Below, piece after piece: positions 30,996 through 40,034 of a DNA stretch of 64,000 nt. Below the pieces are notes generated by a model. It was given only the letters and a program-made list of their open reading frames with translations, made no database searches and had not been told where the DNA came from. Each line of letters opens with the position of its first letter. Positions within the stretch are counted from its first letter, which is position 1. Source of the DNA: JACRCT01 sp049841135 (lineage in GTDB: Bacteria > Myxococcota > Myxococcia > Myxococcales > UBA5297); NCBI GenBank assembly GCA_049841135.1, contig JASGHK010000008.1, forward strand, positions 372,001-436,000, written 5' to 3'. The translations under genes were made by a program, and so were the position numbers.

Positions 30996-31877
30996 ATGAG
31001 TTCCTTGCCAAATCCAGAAGCTGATTGGGAACAGCCCGCCTGGGGCCACTCCATCACGCTGGCCGGCATCCAGGAGCGCATCGGGCCGCTCGAGGATCCG
31101 CCCTCGCTCTTGCCTGGCGGTCACACCAACCTGAACCTGCGCCTGTGCCCGTCCAAGGTCCTGCGCATCTTCCGGCACGACCCCAAGGCCTCGGGCAAGG
31201 AGGCCGCGCTCCTGCGCCGGACCTGGAAGCACCTGCGCGTGCCCAGGGTGTTCTCGCGGGGAGCCGACTTCATCCTCATGGAGAACGTCCACCACAAGCC
31301 GCTGGAGGACAAGCCGGACCACGGCGCGCGCGTCGGCCGGGCGCTCGCGGAGATCCACTCCAAGGCCTACGCCGCTGCCGGAACCCTCGACGCGGACCTC
31401 GACCTCGATCGGCGCACCCCCGACTTCGTGCAGTCGCTCGTCGAGCGCGCCGCCGGGAAGACGCGCGACGCCTTCTCGGACCTGCGCGATGGCGTGGCGG
31501 CCCTGCTCGCCCGCACGCGCGGCTTCCTCGTCGACGCCGCCGGACCGGCGGTGCTCCTGCACGGGGACTTCAAGCCCTCGAACCTGTTCGAGACGAGCTT
31601 CGGCCTCCTGGTCCTCGACTGGGAGCTCGCCTGCGCCGGCCCGGCGTTGGTGGACGTCGCCACGCTCCTGCGCTGGGCGCCGCCGGAGGCCTTCGTCTCC
31701 GCGTTCGAGAAGGGCTACCAGGACGGGGGCGGCCGGCTGCCTCAAGGATGGCGCAAGGCCGCGCGCCTCTTCGACCTGGTCGGCCTGGTCGAGCTGCTAG
31801 GTAACACCGCCCCGGGCACCCGCCGGGCGCACGACGTGCGCCAGCTCATCGAGCGCACCGTCGCCGAGGCGGCCTGA
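30996..31877 (+). CDS. APH-type phosphotransferase family protein
   Basis: A 293-residue kinase-like protein of the aminoglycoside phosphotransferase/choline kinase group: nucleotide-loop region LLPGGHTNLNLRL, catalytic HGDFKPSN (about residue 188), metal-binding LDWELA. Substrate is not determined; family members phosphorylate antibiotics, choline, sugars or amino acids. A plain ATG 30996 start; no strong ribosome binding site. It ends three bases before the convergent Tag gene. Confidence 0.8.
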   Translation: MSSLPNPEADWEQPAWGHSITLAGIQERIGPLEDPPSLLPGGHTNLNLRLCPSKVLRIFRHDPKASGKEAALLRRTWKHLRVPRVFSRGADFILMENVHHKPLEDKPDHGARVGRALAEIHSKAYAAAGTLDADLDLDRRTPDFVQSLVERAAGKTRDAFSDLRDGVAALLARTRGFLVDAAGPAVLLHGDFKPSNLFETSFGLLVLDWELACAGPALVDVATLLRWAPPEAFVSAFEKGYQDGGGRLPQGWRKAARLFDLVGLVELLGNTAPGTRRAHDVRQLIERTVAEAA

Positions 31878-31880
31878 GCG

Positions 31881-32522
31881 TCACGCCGCGGGCCGCTTGA
31901 ACGCCTTGCGCGCCGCCTCGACCTCCGCGCGCACGCAGCAGCCGTCGAGGTGGTCGTCGACCAGCCCCATCGCCTGCATGAACGCGTAGACCGTGGTCGG
32001 GCCCACGAAGGTCCAGCCGCGGCGCTTGAGGTCCTTGGAGAGCGCCACGGACTCGGCCGAGGTGCTCATCGCCATCAGCGCCTGGCGCGTCAGCTTCTTC
32101 GGCCGGCTCTTGGGGTCGGGCTCGAAGCTCCAGAAGTAGGCGGAGAGCGAGCCGCGCTCGTCGACGAGTTCGCACGCGCGCTGGGCGTTGTTGAGAGTGG
32201 ACTCGATCTTCCCGCGGTGGCGGACGATCCGCGCGTCCTTGAGCAGGCGCTCGACGTCGCGTTTGCCGAAGCGGGCGACCTTCTCGAAGTCGAAGCCCGC
32301 GAAGTCCTCCCGGAAGGCCTCGCGCTTGCGCAGGATGGTCAGCCAGCTCAGGCCGGACTGGAACCCCTCCAGGCAAATTTTCTCGAAGAGCCGCCGGTCG
32401 TCGCGCATGGGGAAGCCCCATTCGCGGTCGTGGTAGGCCGCGTAATCCTTCTCGCCGGAGCCCCAGAAGCAGCGCCAGAGCCCGTCCTCGCCCTTGACCA
32501 GACCGTCGTCACGCTTCGCCAT
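31881..32522 (-). CDS. tag: DNA-3-methyladenine glycosylase I
   Basis: A 213-residue base-excision repair enzyme that removes 3-methyladenine from alkylated DNA. The Tag signature is plain: CFWG near the N-terminus, YHDREWGFP, FEKICLEGFQSGLSWLTILRKREAF, FGKRDVERLLKD and FVGPTTVYAFMQAMGLVDDHLDGC with the zinc-binding Cys/His pairs. ATG 32522 follows GAGGAGCGACGAGG; an upstream in-frame ATG at 32576 falls in the repeat tract and was rejected. Confidence 0.94.
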   Translation of the reverse strand: MAKRDDGLVKGEDGLWRCFWGSGEKDYAAYHDREWGFPMRDDRRLFEKICLEGFQSGLSWLTILRKREAFREDFAGFDFEKVARFGKRDVERLLKDARIVRHRGKIESTLNNAQRACELVDERGSLSAYFWSFEPDPKSRPKKLTRQALMAMSTSAESVALSKDLKRRGWTFVGPTTVYAFMQAMGLVDDHLDGCCVRAEVEAARKAFKRPAA

Positions 32523-32556
32523 CCTCGTCGCTCCTCTGGACCCATCGGGCCTATGC

Positions 32557-32604
32557 GTCCCAGTCCCATGCGTCACCTACGTCCCATGTGTCCCATTCGT
32601 CCCA
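32557..32604. repeat. degenerate 9-bp GTCCCA repeat tract
   Basis: GTCCCA occurs at 32557, 32563, 32581, 32590 and 32599, with a degenerate copy at 32572; the last four are spaced exactly 9 bp. The tract spans the gap before the Tag gene and the last codons of the VTT gene, where it encodes MGHMG. Confidence 0.75.
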
Positions 32605-33217
32605 GCCCCCGGCGCGCGGCACGCATCAGCAGAAAGACCACGCCCAGGCTCGCCACCAGCCCTGCCGCGCCGGTGGCCCAGTCCCACGGGCCCCAAGCTG
32701 AACGGCCTGCGAGCGCCTGCGCCACCGAAGGCGCCATGGAGCCAGTCCAGGCATAGAGCGCGTTGAGCGGGACCATGCCCAGGAGCGAAGCCACGACGAA
32801 GTCGCGTGCCCGCACTCGCGTCAGGCCGAGCCCGTAGTTGACGAGCCCGTACGGGAACAGCGGCGAGAGCCGCATCAAGAGGACGATGCCGAAGCCGTCG
32901 CGCTCCACCGCCTCGTCCACGCCGCGCCAGCGGACGTCCTTGGCGACCTTGGCTTCGATCCACGAGCGCCCGACCGTCCGACCGATGGCGAAAGAGAACG
33001 TCGCGGCGGTCACGCTCGCGAAGAGCCCGACGGCCAGGCCCCCGACCGCCCCGAAGGCAAACCCGGCGCCGAACACGAGCAGCACCTTGGGGACGAGCAG
33101 CGAGGCCGCGACCACGGCCACCGCGAAGTAAGCGCCCATGCCGAGCGCTCCAGCCTGACGCGCCCAGTCGACGGCGGCGGCGAGCCATTCGCTCACGGGC
33201 AGCAGAGCGACCGCCAT
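32573..33217 (-). CDS. VTT-domain (DedA/TVP38-like) membrane protein
   Basis: A polytopic inner-membrane protein of about 214 residues with the VTT pattern: hydrophobic helices, the re-entrant FGAGFAFGAVGGLAVGLF, then LLMRLSPLFPYGLVNYGLGL and a last helix. The family is linked to lipid scrambling and membrane homeostasis. Sequence before the ATG at 33217 (RGAALATALALAA) is in frame and hydrophobic, so the real start may be further upstream with a non-ATG codon. The C-terminus RMGHMGRR is made by the GTCCCA repeat. Confidence 0.8.
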   Translation of the reverse strand: MAVALLPVSEWLAAAVDWARQAGALGMGAYFAVAVVAASLLVPKVLLVFGAGFAFGAVGGLAVGLFASVTAATFSFAIGRTVGRSWIEAKVAKDVRWRGVDEAVERDGFGIVLLMRLSPLFPYGLVNYGLGLTRVRARDFVVASLLGMVPLNALYAWTGSMAPSVAQALAGRSAWGPWDWATGAAGLVASLGVVFLLMRAARRGLGRMGHMGRR

Positions 33218-33290
33218 GGCGGCCAGCGCCAGCGCCGTGGCGAGAGCCGCGCCGCGCGCGAACTGAGCCTCGCCTGGTCTCTCCGGCCAC

Positions 33291-33509
33291 CTAACTGCTC
33301 CGCGGCTTTCTGGCCTTCGCTGCCTTGCCGGTCTTCCCGCCCCTCACGGACCCGCCCGCGCCCCGAGCAGCGATGAGCTCCGCCAGCTTCTCCGGGACGG
33401 GCCGGCACTGGCAGGCCCTGGCGTGCGCCTCGTGCCAGGCGATCCGCTGCTCGGTCGTCGGGTTCTTGGGCATCCGGTTCTTGCGGTGCCACTCCGCGTT
33501 GATGGGCAT
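33291..33509 (-). CDS. small conserved protein, unknown
   Basis: A 72-residue basic protein. Its N-terminus (MPINAEWHRKNRMPKNPTTE) and QRIAWHEAHARACQCRPVP match a widespread bacterial small protein without known function. The Lys/Arg/Ala-rich C-terminus differs. ATG 33509 gives the conserved start. It is divergent from the oxidoreductase gene with 89 bp between. Confidence 0.7.
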   Translation of the reverse strand: MPINAEWHRKNRMPKNPTTEQRIAWHEAHARACQCRPVPEKLAELIAARGAGGSVRGGKTGKAAKARKPRSS

Positions 33510-33598
33510 GGAGCGGACTCTCGCGTTTCGTCCCCTTGCTCGCAAGCTGCTCGCCGGCTCCGTGGTTCGCAGATTGCGGCCACGAGGGGGATTCCGAC

Positions 33599-34516
33599 AT
33601 GAAGGCCATCCGCATCAACGAGTTCGGGTCGTCCGACAAGGTGCAGGTCGAGGACCTGCCGTTGCCCGAGGTCGAGACCGGCTTCGCGCTGGTACGCATC
33701 AAGGCCGCGGGCGTGAACCCGGTCGACTGGATGGTCCGGGAGAACATCTACAACCCCGAGGGTGCCGACCAGGTGCCTTTGACGCTCGGGCAAGATTTCG
33801 CGGGTGTCATCGAGAAGCTGGGCGACGGCTCGAAGACCGACCTGAAGCCAGGCGACGAGGTCTTCGGCGAGGTCTGGGGCTCGTTCGCCGAGTTCGCGCG
33901 CGTGCCGATCTCCGACCTGGTCCGAAAGCCCAAGGGCCTGACGTTCGAGGTAGCGGCGGCTCTTCCCATGCCCGCCCTCACGGCCTGGCAGTCGATCGTC
34001 GACACGGCGGGCGCCAAGCCCGGGATGCGCTTCCTCATCCATGGGGCGGGAGGCGCGGTCGGCTCGTTCGCCGCTCAGATCGCCAAGTACAAAGGCTGCT
34101 GGGTCGCAGCCACGGCCAGCCAAGCGAGCTTCCCGTTCCTCGAGAGCTGCGGCATCGACCTGCTGATCGACTACGCGAAGGAGGACTTCGCCCAGAAGGT
34201 GCGCGACTGCGACGTGGTGCTCGACCCCATCGGTTCGGACGTGCTCGCGCGCTCGTACCAGGTGCTGAAGAAGGGCGGGATGCTCATCAACCTGCTGGGC
34301 GAGCTGAACGACGCGCAGGCCAACGCCGCAGGCGTGCAAGGGGTCAACTTCGGCATGGAGTACGACGTCGAGGACCTGGAGGAGTTCGCCGGTCTCGTGG
34401 AGCAGGGAGCCATCAAGCCGCACGTCTCGCAGGTCATGCCGCTCGACCAGGCGCGCAAGGCGCTGGACCTGAACCAGAACAACCAGTCCCACGGGAAGAT
34501 CGTGCTGGTGCCCTAG
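33599..34516 (+). CDS. NADP-dependent alcohol dehydrogenase/quinone oxidoreductase
   Basis: A 305-residue medium-chain reductase of the zinc-independent quinone oxidoreductase branch. It shows GVNPVDW, LGQDFAGVIEKLG, GDEVFGE, the nucleotide loop HGAGGAVGSFAAQIAK and the C-terminal HGKIVLV. Zinc ligands typical of alcohol dehydrogenases are absent. Likely reduces quinones or alkenals with NADPH. ATG 33599 follows GAGGGGGA. Confidence 0.87.
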   Translation: MKAIRINEFGSSDKVQVEDLPLPEVETGFALVRIKAAGVNPVDWMVRENIYNPEGADQVPLTLGQDFAGVIEKLGDGSKTDLKPGDEVFGEVWGSFAEFARVPISDLVRKPKGLTFEVAAALPMPALTAWQSIVDTAGAKPGMRFLIHGAGGAVGSFAAQIAKYKGCWVAATASQASFPFLESCGIDLLIDYAKEDFAQKVRDCDVVLDPIGSDVLARSYQVLKKGGMLINLLGELNDAQANAAGVQGVNFGMEYDVEDLEEFAGLVEQGAIKPHVSQVMPLDQARKALDLNQNNQSHGKIVLVP

Positions 34517-34544
34517 CAGTCGCGACCGCCCGAGTGGACGGGCT

Positions 34545-34577
34545 TGCTAAAGATAGGCAGCTAAAACGTGACATATC
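34545..34577. repeat. TGCTAAAGATA ... GACATATC motif, left copy
   Basis: TGCTAAAGATA (34545-34555) and GACATATC (34570-34577) in the convergent gap after the oxidoreductase and nadR genes. Both words recur at 44964-44978, there overlapping as GACATATCTTTAGCA. Confidence 0.5.
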
Positions 34578-34583
34578 CGCGGC

Positions 34584-35681
34584 CTAACCGAGCGGGTCCG
34601 CGAGCTTCCAGCCCTCTGCGACCAGCCGGTCCACGGCCTCCAACGCGGCCTGCAGCCGAGCCGCCCGACCCCCGCGGATCCACGCCCATCTCCGTCCCGA
34701 CTCCCGCAGTCGCTGCTCGAAGAGGCCGGTCATCCAGCTGCGGATCCTCTCGCCGTCGCGCAGGACGTCTGCCGCGAACGGGACGTCGTCGGGATGGGTG
34801 AGCAGGTAGAGCGCGTTGCGCCGGGCGAGCGCCTCCACCGGCGCGGCTCGCCTGCCGACGTAGCGCTCGTGCCAGACACCGGTCGCGAAGGCATCGGTGT
34901 CGCAAACGAGCACCGGCCCGCCAAGGCGCGCCTCCCGGTCCTCCCAGCGGTTCTGCTCCGCGGCGATCTGCTCGAAGGCGCTGCTGGGCCAGGCAAGCTC
35001 CTCGAGCTCCGGCACCAGCCGACCTTCGAGCTGGGCGCGCGCGCGCTCCTGTGCGAGGAACTCCGCGGTGAAGGTCCAGCCGTACTCGGGCACCCAGCGC
35101 GTCGTGCCGAACGCTCCGCCGCGAACGCGGAGCGCCTGCGCCAGCTCCGCGGCCAGCGTGGTCTTCCCCGTCGACTCCGCGCCGACCAGCACCACCCGCT
35201 TCGCCAGCCCGCCACGCACCGGCTCCGCGAGCTGCGCCCAGGCCGCCGGCACGTCCTTGCGAACCAGCGTCCCGGAGATCGGCGCGAGCGCCCGCCCTGG
35301 GTCGACCGAGATCGCCTTGGCCCCCAGCCTGCGACCGAGCTCCTCGCCGTAGCTCTCGGAGGTGAAGACCGCGTCGATCGGCTCGCTCGTCAGCTGCCGC
35401 GCACCCTCGAGCATCAGGGCCACATGTGCGCGCCAGATGGCGTCGTCCTCGTATTCGATGGGGTGGTCGTCGCGGACGCCGGCCACCGAGACGTTCCGGT
35501 CCGGCGCGTGGACCTCCTTCATCCAGGCCACCCGGTCCTCCAGCGGGATGGACTCGACGCTGGCGGCCATGACCACGACGCTGACGCGCTCGCACAGCGC
35601 CGCCGCGGTCCGCACCAGCAGGTGGTGCCCGGCGTGCGGCGGATAGAACTTGCCGATGACCAGGCCGTGGCGCGGCTTCAT
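34584..35681 (-). CDS. nadR: NadR-type NMN adenylyltransferase / ribosylnicotinamide kinase
   Basis: A 365-residue bifunctional NAD-salvage enzyme. The N-terminal nucleotidyltransferase has GKFYPPHAGHH and ISGTLVRKDV; the C-terminal kinase has Walker A GAESTGKTT. Together they turn nicotinamide riboside into NMN and then NAD. The DNA-binding helix-turn-helix of enterobacterial NadR is absent, so it should not repress transcription. The ATG at 35681 overlaps the pnuC stop (ATGA), coupling uptake to metabolism. It is the last gene of the seven-gene operon. Confidence 0.9.
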   Translation of the reverse strand: MKPRHGLVIGKFYPPHAGHHLLVRTAAALCERVSVVVMAASVESIPLEDRVAWMKEVHAPDRNVSVAGVRDDHPIEYEDDAIWRAHVALMLEGARQLTSEPIDAVFTSESYGEELGRRLGAKAISVDPGRALAPISGTLVRKDVPAAWAQLAEPVRGGLAKRVVLVGAESTGKTTLAAELAQALRVRGGAFGTTRWVPEYGWTFTAEFLAQERARAQLEGRLVPELEELAWPSSAFEQIAAEQNRWEDREARLGGPVLVCDTDAFATGVWHERYVGRRAAPVEALARRNALYLLTHPDDVPFAADVLRDGERIRSWMTGLFEQRLRESGRRWAWIRGGRAARLQAALEAVDRLVAEGWKLADPLG

Positions 35682-36308
35682 GTCGCGACCACCGGAGATT
35701 CGGCTTGGGCGCGGGCTTCCTGGCTCCAGGCGCGCAGGCCCAGGAAGCACATTCCCAGGAAGACGCCGTAGACCGCTGCCGTCGGCACCAGAATCCTTGT
35801 AGAGGTAGAGCGGTATCGAGACCACGTCGACGGCGATCCAGAGCCACCACGACTCCAGCAGCTTCTTGGCCTGGCCGTACGTCGCGGCGAGGCTCAGCGC
35901 GACCACGCTGGCGTCCCAGACCGGGACCTTGGAGTCGGTCTTGCTCGAGAGCAGCGCCCAGACCGCCACGGTCCCCGCAGCCGTCGCCATCGCGAGCACC
36001 GCCCACTCGACCGAGGTCGTCCGCCGAATGGGCAGCTCCTGCCGAGCCGAGTCCTTGCGCGCCCACTCCCACCAGCCATAGACGGCCAGGATGGCGAAGA
36101 TGCCTTGGAGCGACGCGTCGCCGTAGAGCCCGGCCCACCAGAAGGACAGGAACCAGAAGGCGTTGTTGAGCAGCCCGATGGGCCAGTTGAGGATGTGCTT
36201 GCGCGCCACGAGCCAGACGCAGGCCAGCCCGGCGACGTCGCCTATCAGCTCCGACCAGCTGATCTTCCAGAGCAGCGGCTGGTTCAGGGCCGTGAAGAGC
36301 GCTTCCAT
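35678..36308 (-). CDS. pnuC: PnuC-like nicotinamide riboside transporter (frameshifted)
   Basis: Inner-membrane carrier of about 209 residues with the PnuC pattern: WSELIGDVAGLACVW, WPIGLLNNAFWFLSFWWAGLYGD, WWLWIAVDVVSIPLYLYKD. An extra base at about nt 35793 breaks the frame just after LYLYKD; in the corrected frame the last helix follows (TAAVYGVFLGMCFLGLRAW) and the stop overlaps the nadR start. It facilitates nicotinamide riboside entry, trapped by NadR phosphorylation. ATG 36308 abuts the stop of the ligase gene. Confidence 0.87.
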
Positions 36309-37676
36309 CTAGGTCAGCTCGCTCCGGTAGGGGATCGCCTTGCGCTCGACGCCGAGCGTCTCGTCGAGGCGCACCGAGATCGTCGCGTCCTTCCCGAACA
36401 ACTCGCGCAGCTCGGTGGCGACTTGATCTGGGTCGATGGGCGAGCCCCACGCCGGCCGCAGCGTCGCCTCGCAGGCGCCGTCGGCGCGCTGGACGAACTC
36501 GTGCTGAACCACCGCGAAGTTGTTCCGCAGCGCCCGGCCCACGTCGACTGGGTTCACCGGCGACCCGTCGGTGGCGCGGAAGACGACCGACCCGCGGCCC
36601 TCGAGGTCGACGATGCGGGGGCCGTCCGCACCCCAGACCATCCGGGCGAAGTCCCCGGTCCGGTAGCGCAGGAGCGGCAGGTACGGGTTGCGGCCACCGC
36701 TGACCACGATCTCTCCGCGCTGCCCTTCCGGGACCGGCAGGCCTTCGGCGTCCAGGATCTCGACGAAAAGGTCGCTCGCCAGCAGCGCCAGGCCGTCGCC
36801 TCCCGGCCTGCTGCAGGCGATCGGTCCCGTCTCGGTAGTCGAGTACCAGTCGAGGACCGGGCAGCCGTAGCGAGCCTCCAGCGACTGCGCCAGCGGCCGG
36901 GTCAGCGCGACCGCAGTGGAGAGCATGGCGGAAGGCTTGGCCGAGACCTCGAGCTTGAGCAGCTCGGAGAACGAGCCCGGGTCGCCGGAGAGGAAACCGG
37001 GATCCATCTCCCGGACGAACCGGCGGCAGTCCTCGACGCCGCCGGACCAGGCGTGCGGATTGAGGTTGATGCGCGCGAAGCCAGCCTCGCGCCAGACCGA
37101 GAAGATGCTGGCATAGACCCAGACGCTCGCCTGGGCGCGCAGGTTCATGCACGACACCTGGCCGGAGCCTTCGCGAACCTTCCGGCCGTGCCAGCCGAGC
37201 GCGGTCTCGGCCAAGACGTGAAGCAGCGCCACGGCCCGCGGGTGGTGCGGGACGCGCACCGCATGGCCGGTCGTTCCACTGGTCTCGTAGACGATGAGCC
37301 GGTCGCGAGGCTCGTCCACCGGAAGGCACTGCTCGACGCGCGAGGCGATGTCCTCACGGGTCATGGTCGGCAGGTAGCCCCAGTCGCGGGCGAAGTCGAA
37401 GCCCTTGGGGACGCGCTCCTCCCAGAGCGGGACCTTCTCGCGCAAGGCAGCGATCCGCGCGACGAGCTCGTCCGGGGGCGTGAGCCGCGACGTCGGCTGA
37501 GTCGCGGCCTGTGCCTTTCGGAAATCCGCGACCACCGCGAGGTCCCCGGCGATGACATGGTCGCCGATCTCGTGCGTCCACTTCGGAGCGCTCCCGTGCT
37601 GCCGGATCCGCTCCAGCGTGCGCAGCCCGGCCTCGGTGGCGAGCGGGAACAGCCTTCGTGCCGCGTTCAGGTCCAT
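36309..37676 (-). CDS. AMP-binding ligase (phenylacetate-CoA ligase/CapK-like)
   Basis: A 455-residue adenylate-forming enzyme. Motifs: YETSGTTGHAVRVP (AMP-binding loop), DWYSTTETGPIA, YRTGDFARMVW and a C-terminal lid ending GVERKAIPYRSELT. It resembles PaaK/CapK coenzyme F390 synthetase-like ligases, which activate a carboxylate with ATP before transfer to CoA or another acceptor. Substrate unknown. It lies three bases after the 195-residue gene and directly abuts pnuC. All catalytic segments look intact, so the enzyme is probably active. Confidence 0.8.
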   Translation of the reverse strand: MDLNAARRLFPLATEAGLRTLERIRQHGSAPKWTHEIGDHVIAGDLAVVADFRKAQAATQPTSRLTPPDELVARIAALREKVPLWEERVPKGFDFARDWGYLPTMTREDIASRVEQCLPVDEPRDRLIVYETSGTTGHAVRVPHHPRAVALLHVLAETALGWHGRKVREGSGQVSCMNLRAQASVWVYASIFSVWREAGFARINLNPHAWSGGVEDCRRFVREMDPGFLSGDPGSFSELLKLEVSAKPSAMLSTAVALTRPLAQSLEARYGCPVLDWYSTTETGPIACSRPGGDGLALLASDLFVEILDAEGLPVPEGQRGEIVVSGGRNPYLPLLRYRTGDFARMVWGADGPRIVDLEGRGSVVFRATDGSPVNPVDVGRALRNNFAVVQHEFVQRADGACEATLRPAWGSPIDPDQVATELRELFGKDATISVRLDETLGVERKAIPYRSELT

Positions 37677-37679
37677 GAG

Positions 37680-38268
37680 CTACTCCGAGCCATAGCGGGC
37701 CGCCGCCTGCCTCGCCGCCTCTGCCGCCATCTGCTCGCGGAGCTTTCGCGCCGCCTCTTCCTTGGCGCGCATCTCGCGGATGACCTTCGCGCGCTCCACG
37801 CTCCCCAGGGACTTGAGACGGTCGGACGCCTGCGCGGTCGACTCCCCCCGCGGCAGTACCCCCAGCGCGGCGAGGAGCAACCGCGCCAGCTCTTCGCGCC
37901 GGTCGGGGTCGGAGACGAACAGGTCGGCGGCGACGAGCTTCCGAGAGCGGCCGCAGGCCGGTGGCGAGCCAGCCGCGCACCGGCTCGGCGAACGCGCCCT
38001 CCTCGACGAAGACCCGGTCGTGGCAGAGCCAGCTGGCCACCAGGGTGAGCCGCATCAGGTTGCGATCCTGCGACTTCGGCTGCTCCCAGGGGCCGACAGC
38101 CTTGTCGGGGATCGGCGTCGGAGCGCCCAGGTCCTCCAGCAGGTCCGACACCACCGCATCGACGCGCACGCCCTCGGCCTTGCCGCGCAGCCGCGGCTCG
38201 GCGAGGAACTCGCGCGGGCATTCGGCGAGCCGCCGCGTCAGCGACTCGATCAGCGGTGCTTCCCTCAT
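37680..38268 (-). CDS. operon protein, unknown, 195 aa (frameshifted)
   Basis: No family recognised. N-terminal half is globular (LIESLTRRLAECPREFLAEP, WEQPKSQDRNLMRLTLVASW); after a frame break near nt 37940 it continues LVAADLFVSDPDRREELARLLLAALG and ends in a charged helix rich in Glu, Arg and Ala (AKEEAARKLREQMAAEAARQ). ATG 38268 overlaps the stop of the VWA gene (ATGA). It may be an adaptor between the VWA protein and the ligase; that is a guess from order only. Confidence 0.65.
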
Positions 38269-40034
38269 GCCGTGCCCTCCTCTCGCATCCCGTAGCGCGC
38301 CCGGGAGAACTCGCGGGCGAAGGTCACGACCTCGGACATGTCGGTGACCGGATGCACCTTCCAGCCGATCTGCTCGAGGCGGTCGACGTCGTCCTGGTTG
38401 CTGCGCACGTCGATCTGCAGGACCGCCGTCGCTCCGCCACCCGCGCGCACGGCCGCCTCCCGGGCGATCTCCCAGCCGTTCTTCACTTCCTTGAGCATGT
38501 AGAAGAAGTCCGAGTCGCTCACGACGATGATGTGCGTCGGCCGCTTCATCGGCTCGCCGTCGAGGAAGGTCTCCTTCAGCCGCAGCACCCCGAAGGCGTA
38601 GCCGGTGCCCAGGTAGTTGGTCATCACCGCAAGCACGTCGCGCTCGCTGCGCACGAAGCCGTCCGTCTGCGCGTGCCGGCCCGGCTCCCCGGAGAGACAG
38701 GCCATGACCTTGGCCTTGGCGCGCAGCGCCGAGAGCGTGACCACGGCGCCGGCGAGGACCGGGTACGACAGGCCCACCGCGGGGTTGAGCATCGAGCCCG
38801 AGCAGTCGATGCCGATGTAGAGGTCGAGCGGCACGCGCTCGGGATCCGAGCCTTCGGTGGTGCCGTAGGTGCGCTCCAGCGTGGTGATGCCGGGGATGAC
38901 CAGCGGGCTGTTGGCCAGCGTCCCCGTCCAGTCGATCTGCGAAACGGGAGAGCCGACGTCCCAGACGTCCAGGCCCTCGGGCAGCGGGTCGGCCGCCTGC
39001 TTTCGCAGCCGGACCGGGAACGGGACGAGGTGCGGGATGGCGCGCTCGCGGTAGTAGCGCATCACCAATTCCTTGGCGCTGGCCTTGACGCCCAGGCTCG
39101 CCATCAGCTCCACGTAGGCGTTCGGCTCGCGGTAGCGGTTCTTCACGCCGCCGTGGAGCTCACGCCCGACCGCCTTCCCGGGGTGCTCGGCGCCGGAGAG
39201 CTGCTCGCTCAGGCCGGTGATGTTCGGGTCCTCGCTGGGGTGCAGCGCGCCGCTCTCCTCGTCCTCGTCGATCCCGGAGAGGCCGTCGGGGATGTCGTCG
39301 CTGGCGCCGGCGCCCTGGGTGTCGAGCCACTGGCCGCGGCAGCCCTTGGCTTCCGGCAGGTCGCGGATGTACGGGAACAAGAGCGCCGCGAAGCGCCCGG
39401 CCCCGCCGAGCCAGTCCTTGGAGTAGGCGCGGATGACGCGCGCGCCCAGGTCCGCGTCGGTGCGCACGTTGGCGTCGTCCTCGGCATCCACCAGCGCGGT
39501 GCGCGGCATCCTCCAGAGCGTCTCGTAGATGCGCAGGTAGAGCGTCCAGAGCTTGTCCTTGTCGCTCCCCGGCTTCTTGAGCTTCTGGAAGACGCCGGCC
39601 ATGTCCAGCTCGGCGCCGCGCTGCAGGCGGTCGTTGATGAGCAGGTCCGTGTAGAGGTTGGCGACGACGCCGGCGTAGCCCTCGCGGGAAGGCAGCCCGC
39701 GGCGGATGCGGGCGATGAGCCGGGCGTTGTCGCGCAGGTCGCCGGGCGCGTAGACGTGGTGGCCGATCTCGTGGGCGAGGATCTCCTCGCCGAAGTCCTG
39801 CAGGCCCTCCGCCTCGATCTGACGCAGGCTGATGACCACCGCGTGGTCGTCCAGGCGGATCATCGCGAACGAGCTGCTGAGCTTCTCCTGCTTCTCCTGC
39901 TCGACGGTGAGGCACCAGCGCGGGTCCTGGAGCTTGGTGAACTTGCTCCACGCCTGAAGCGCGGGCTCCCACGCCGCCCGCCAGGACTCGAGCAGCGCGT
40001 CGGCGCGCTCCTGGGACAGCCCGGCCGCGCTCAA
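38265..40034 (-). CDS. VWA-domain protein with HExxH metallopeptidase motif
   Basis: A 589-residue protein. The N-terminal domain has a zinc-protease motif AHEIGHH (H88-E89-x-x-H92) within a helix. A long helical middle follows (NVRTDADLGARVIRAY, acidic GIDEDEESG). The C-terminal VWA domain has an intact MIDAS: LYIGIDCSGSM (about residue 410), a Thr in MTNYLGTGYAFG and VVSDSD. VWA proteins pair with MoxR AAA+ ATPases to recruit and remodel targets; the added HExxH suggests a proteolytic output. The start is TTG 40034, overlapping the previous stop (TTGA), and is chosen because the only other in-frame start region lies inside the upstream gene. Confidence 0.78.
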   Translation of the reverse strand: MSAAGLSQERADALLESWRAAWEPALQAWSKFTKLQDPRWCLTVEQEKQEKLSSSFAMIRLDDHAVVISLRQIEAEGLQDFGEEILAHEIGHHVYAPGDLRDNARLIARIRRGLPSREGYAGVVANLYTDLLINDRLQRGAELDMAGVFQKLKKPGSDKDKLWTLYLRIYETLWRMPRTALVDAEDDANVRTDADLGARVIRAYSKDWLGGAGRFAALLFPYIRDLPEAKGCRGQWLDTQGAGASDDIPDGLSGIDEDEESGALHPSEDPNITGLSEQLSGAEHPGKAVGRELHGGVKNRYREPNAYVELMASLGVKASAKELVMRYYRERAIPHLVPFPVRLRKQAADPLPEGLDVWDVGSPVSQIDWTGTLANSPLVIPGITTLERTYGTTEGSDPERVPLDLYIGIDCSGSMLNPAVGLSYPVLAGAVVTLSALRAKAKVMACLSGEPGRHAQTDGFVRSERDVLAVMTNYLGTGYAFGVLRLKETFLDGEPMKRPTHIIVVSDSDFFYMLKEVKNGWEIAREAAVRAGGGATAVLQIDVRSNQDDVDRLEQIGWKVHPVTDMSEVVTFAREFSRARYGMREEGTA

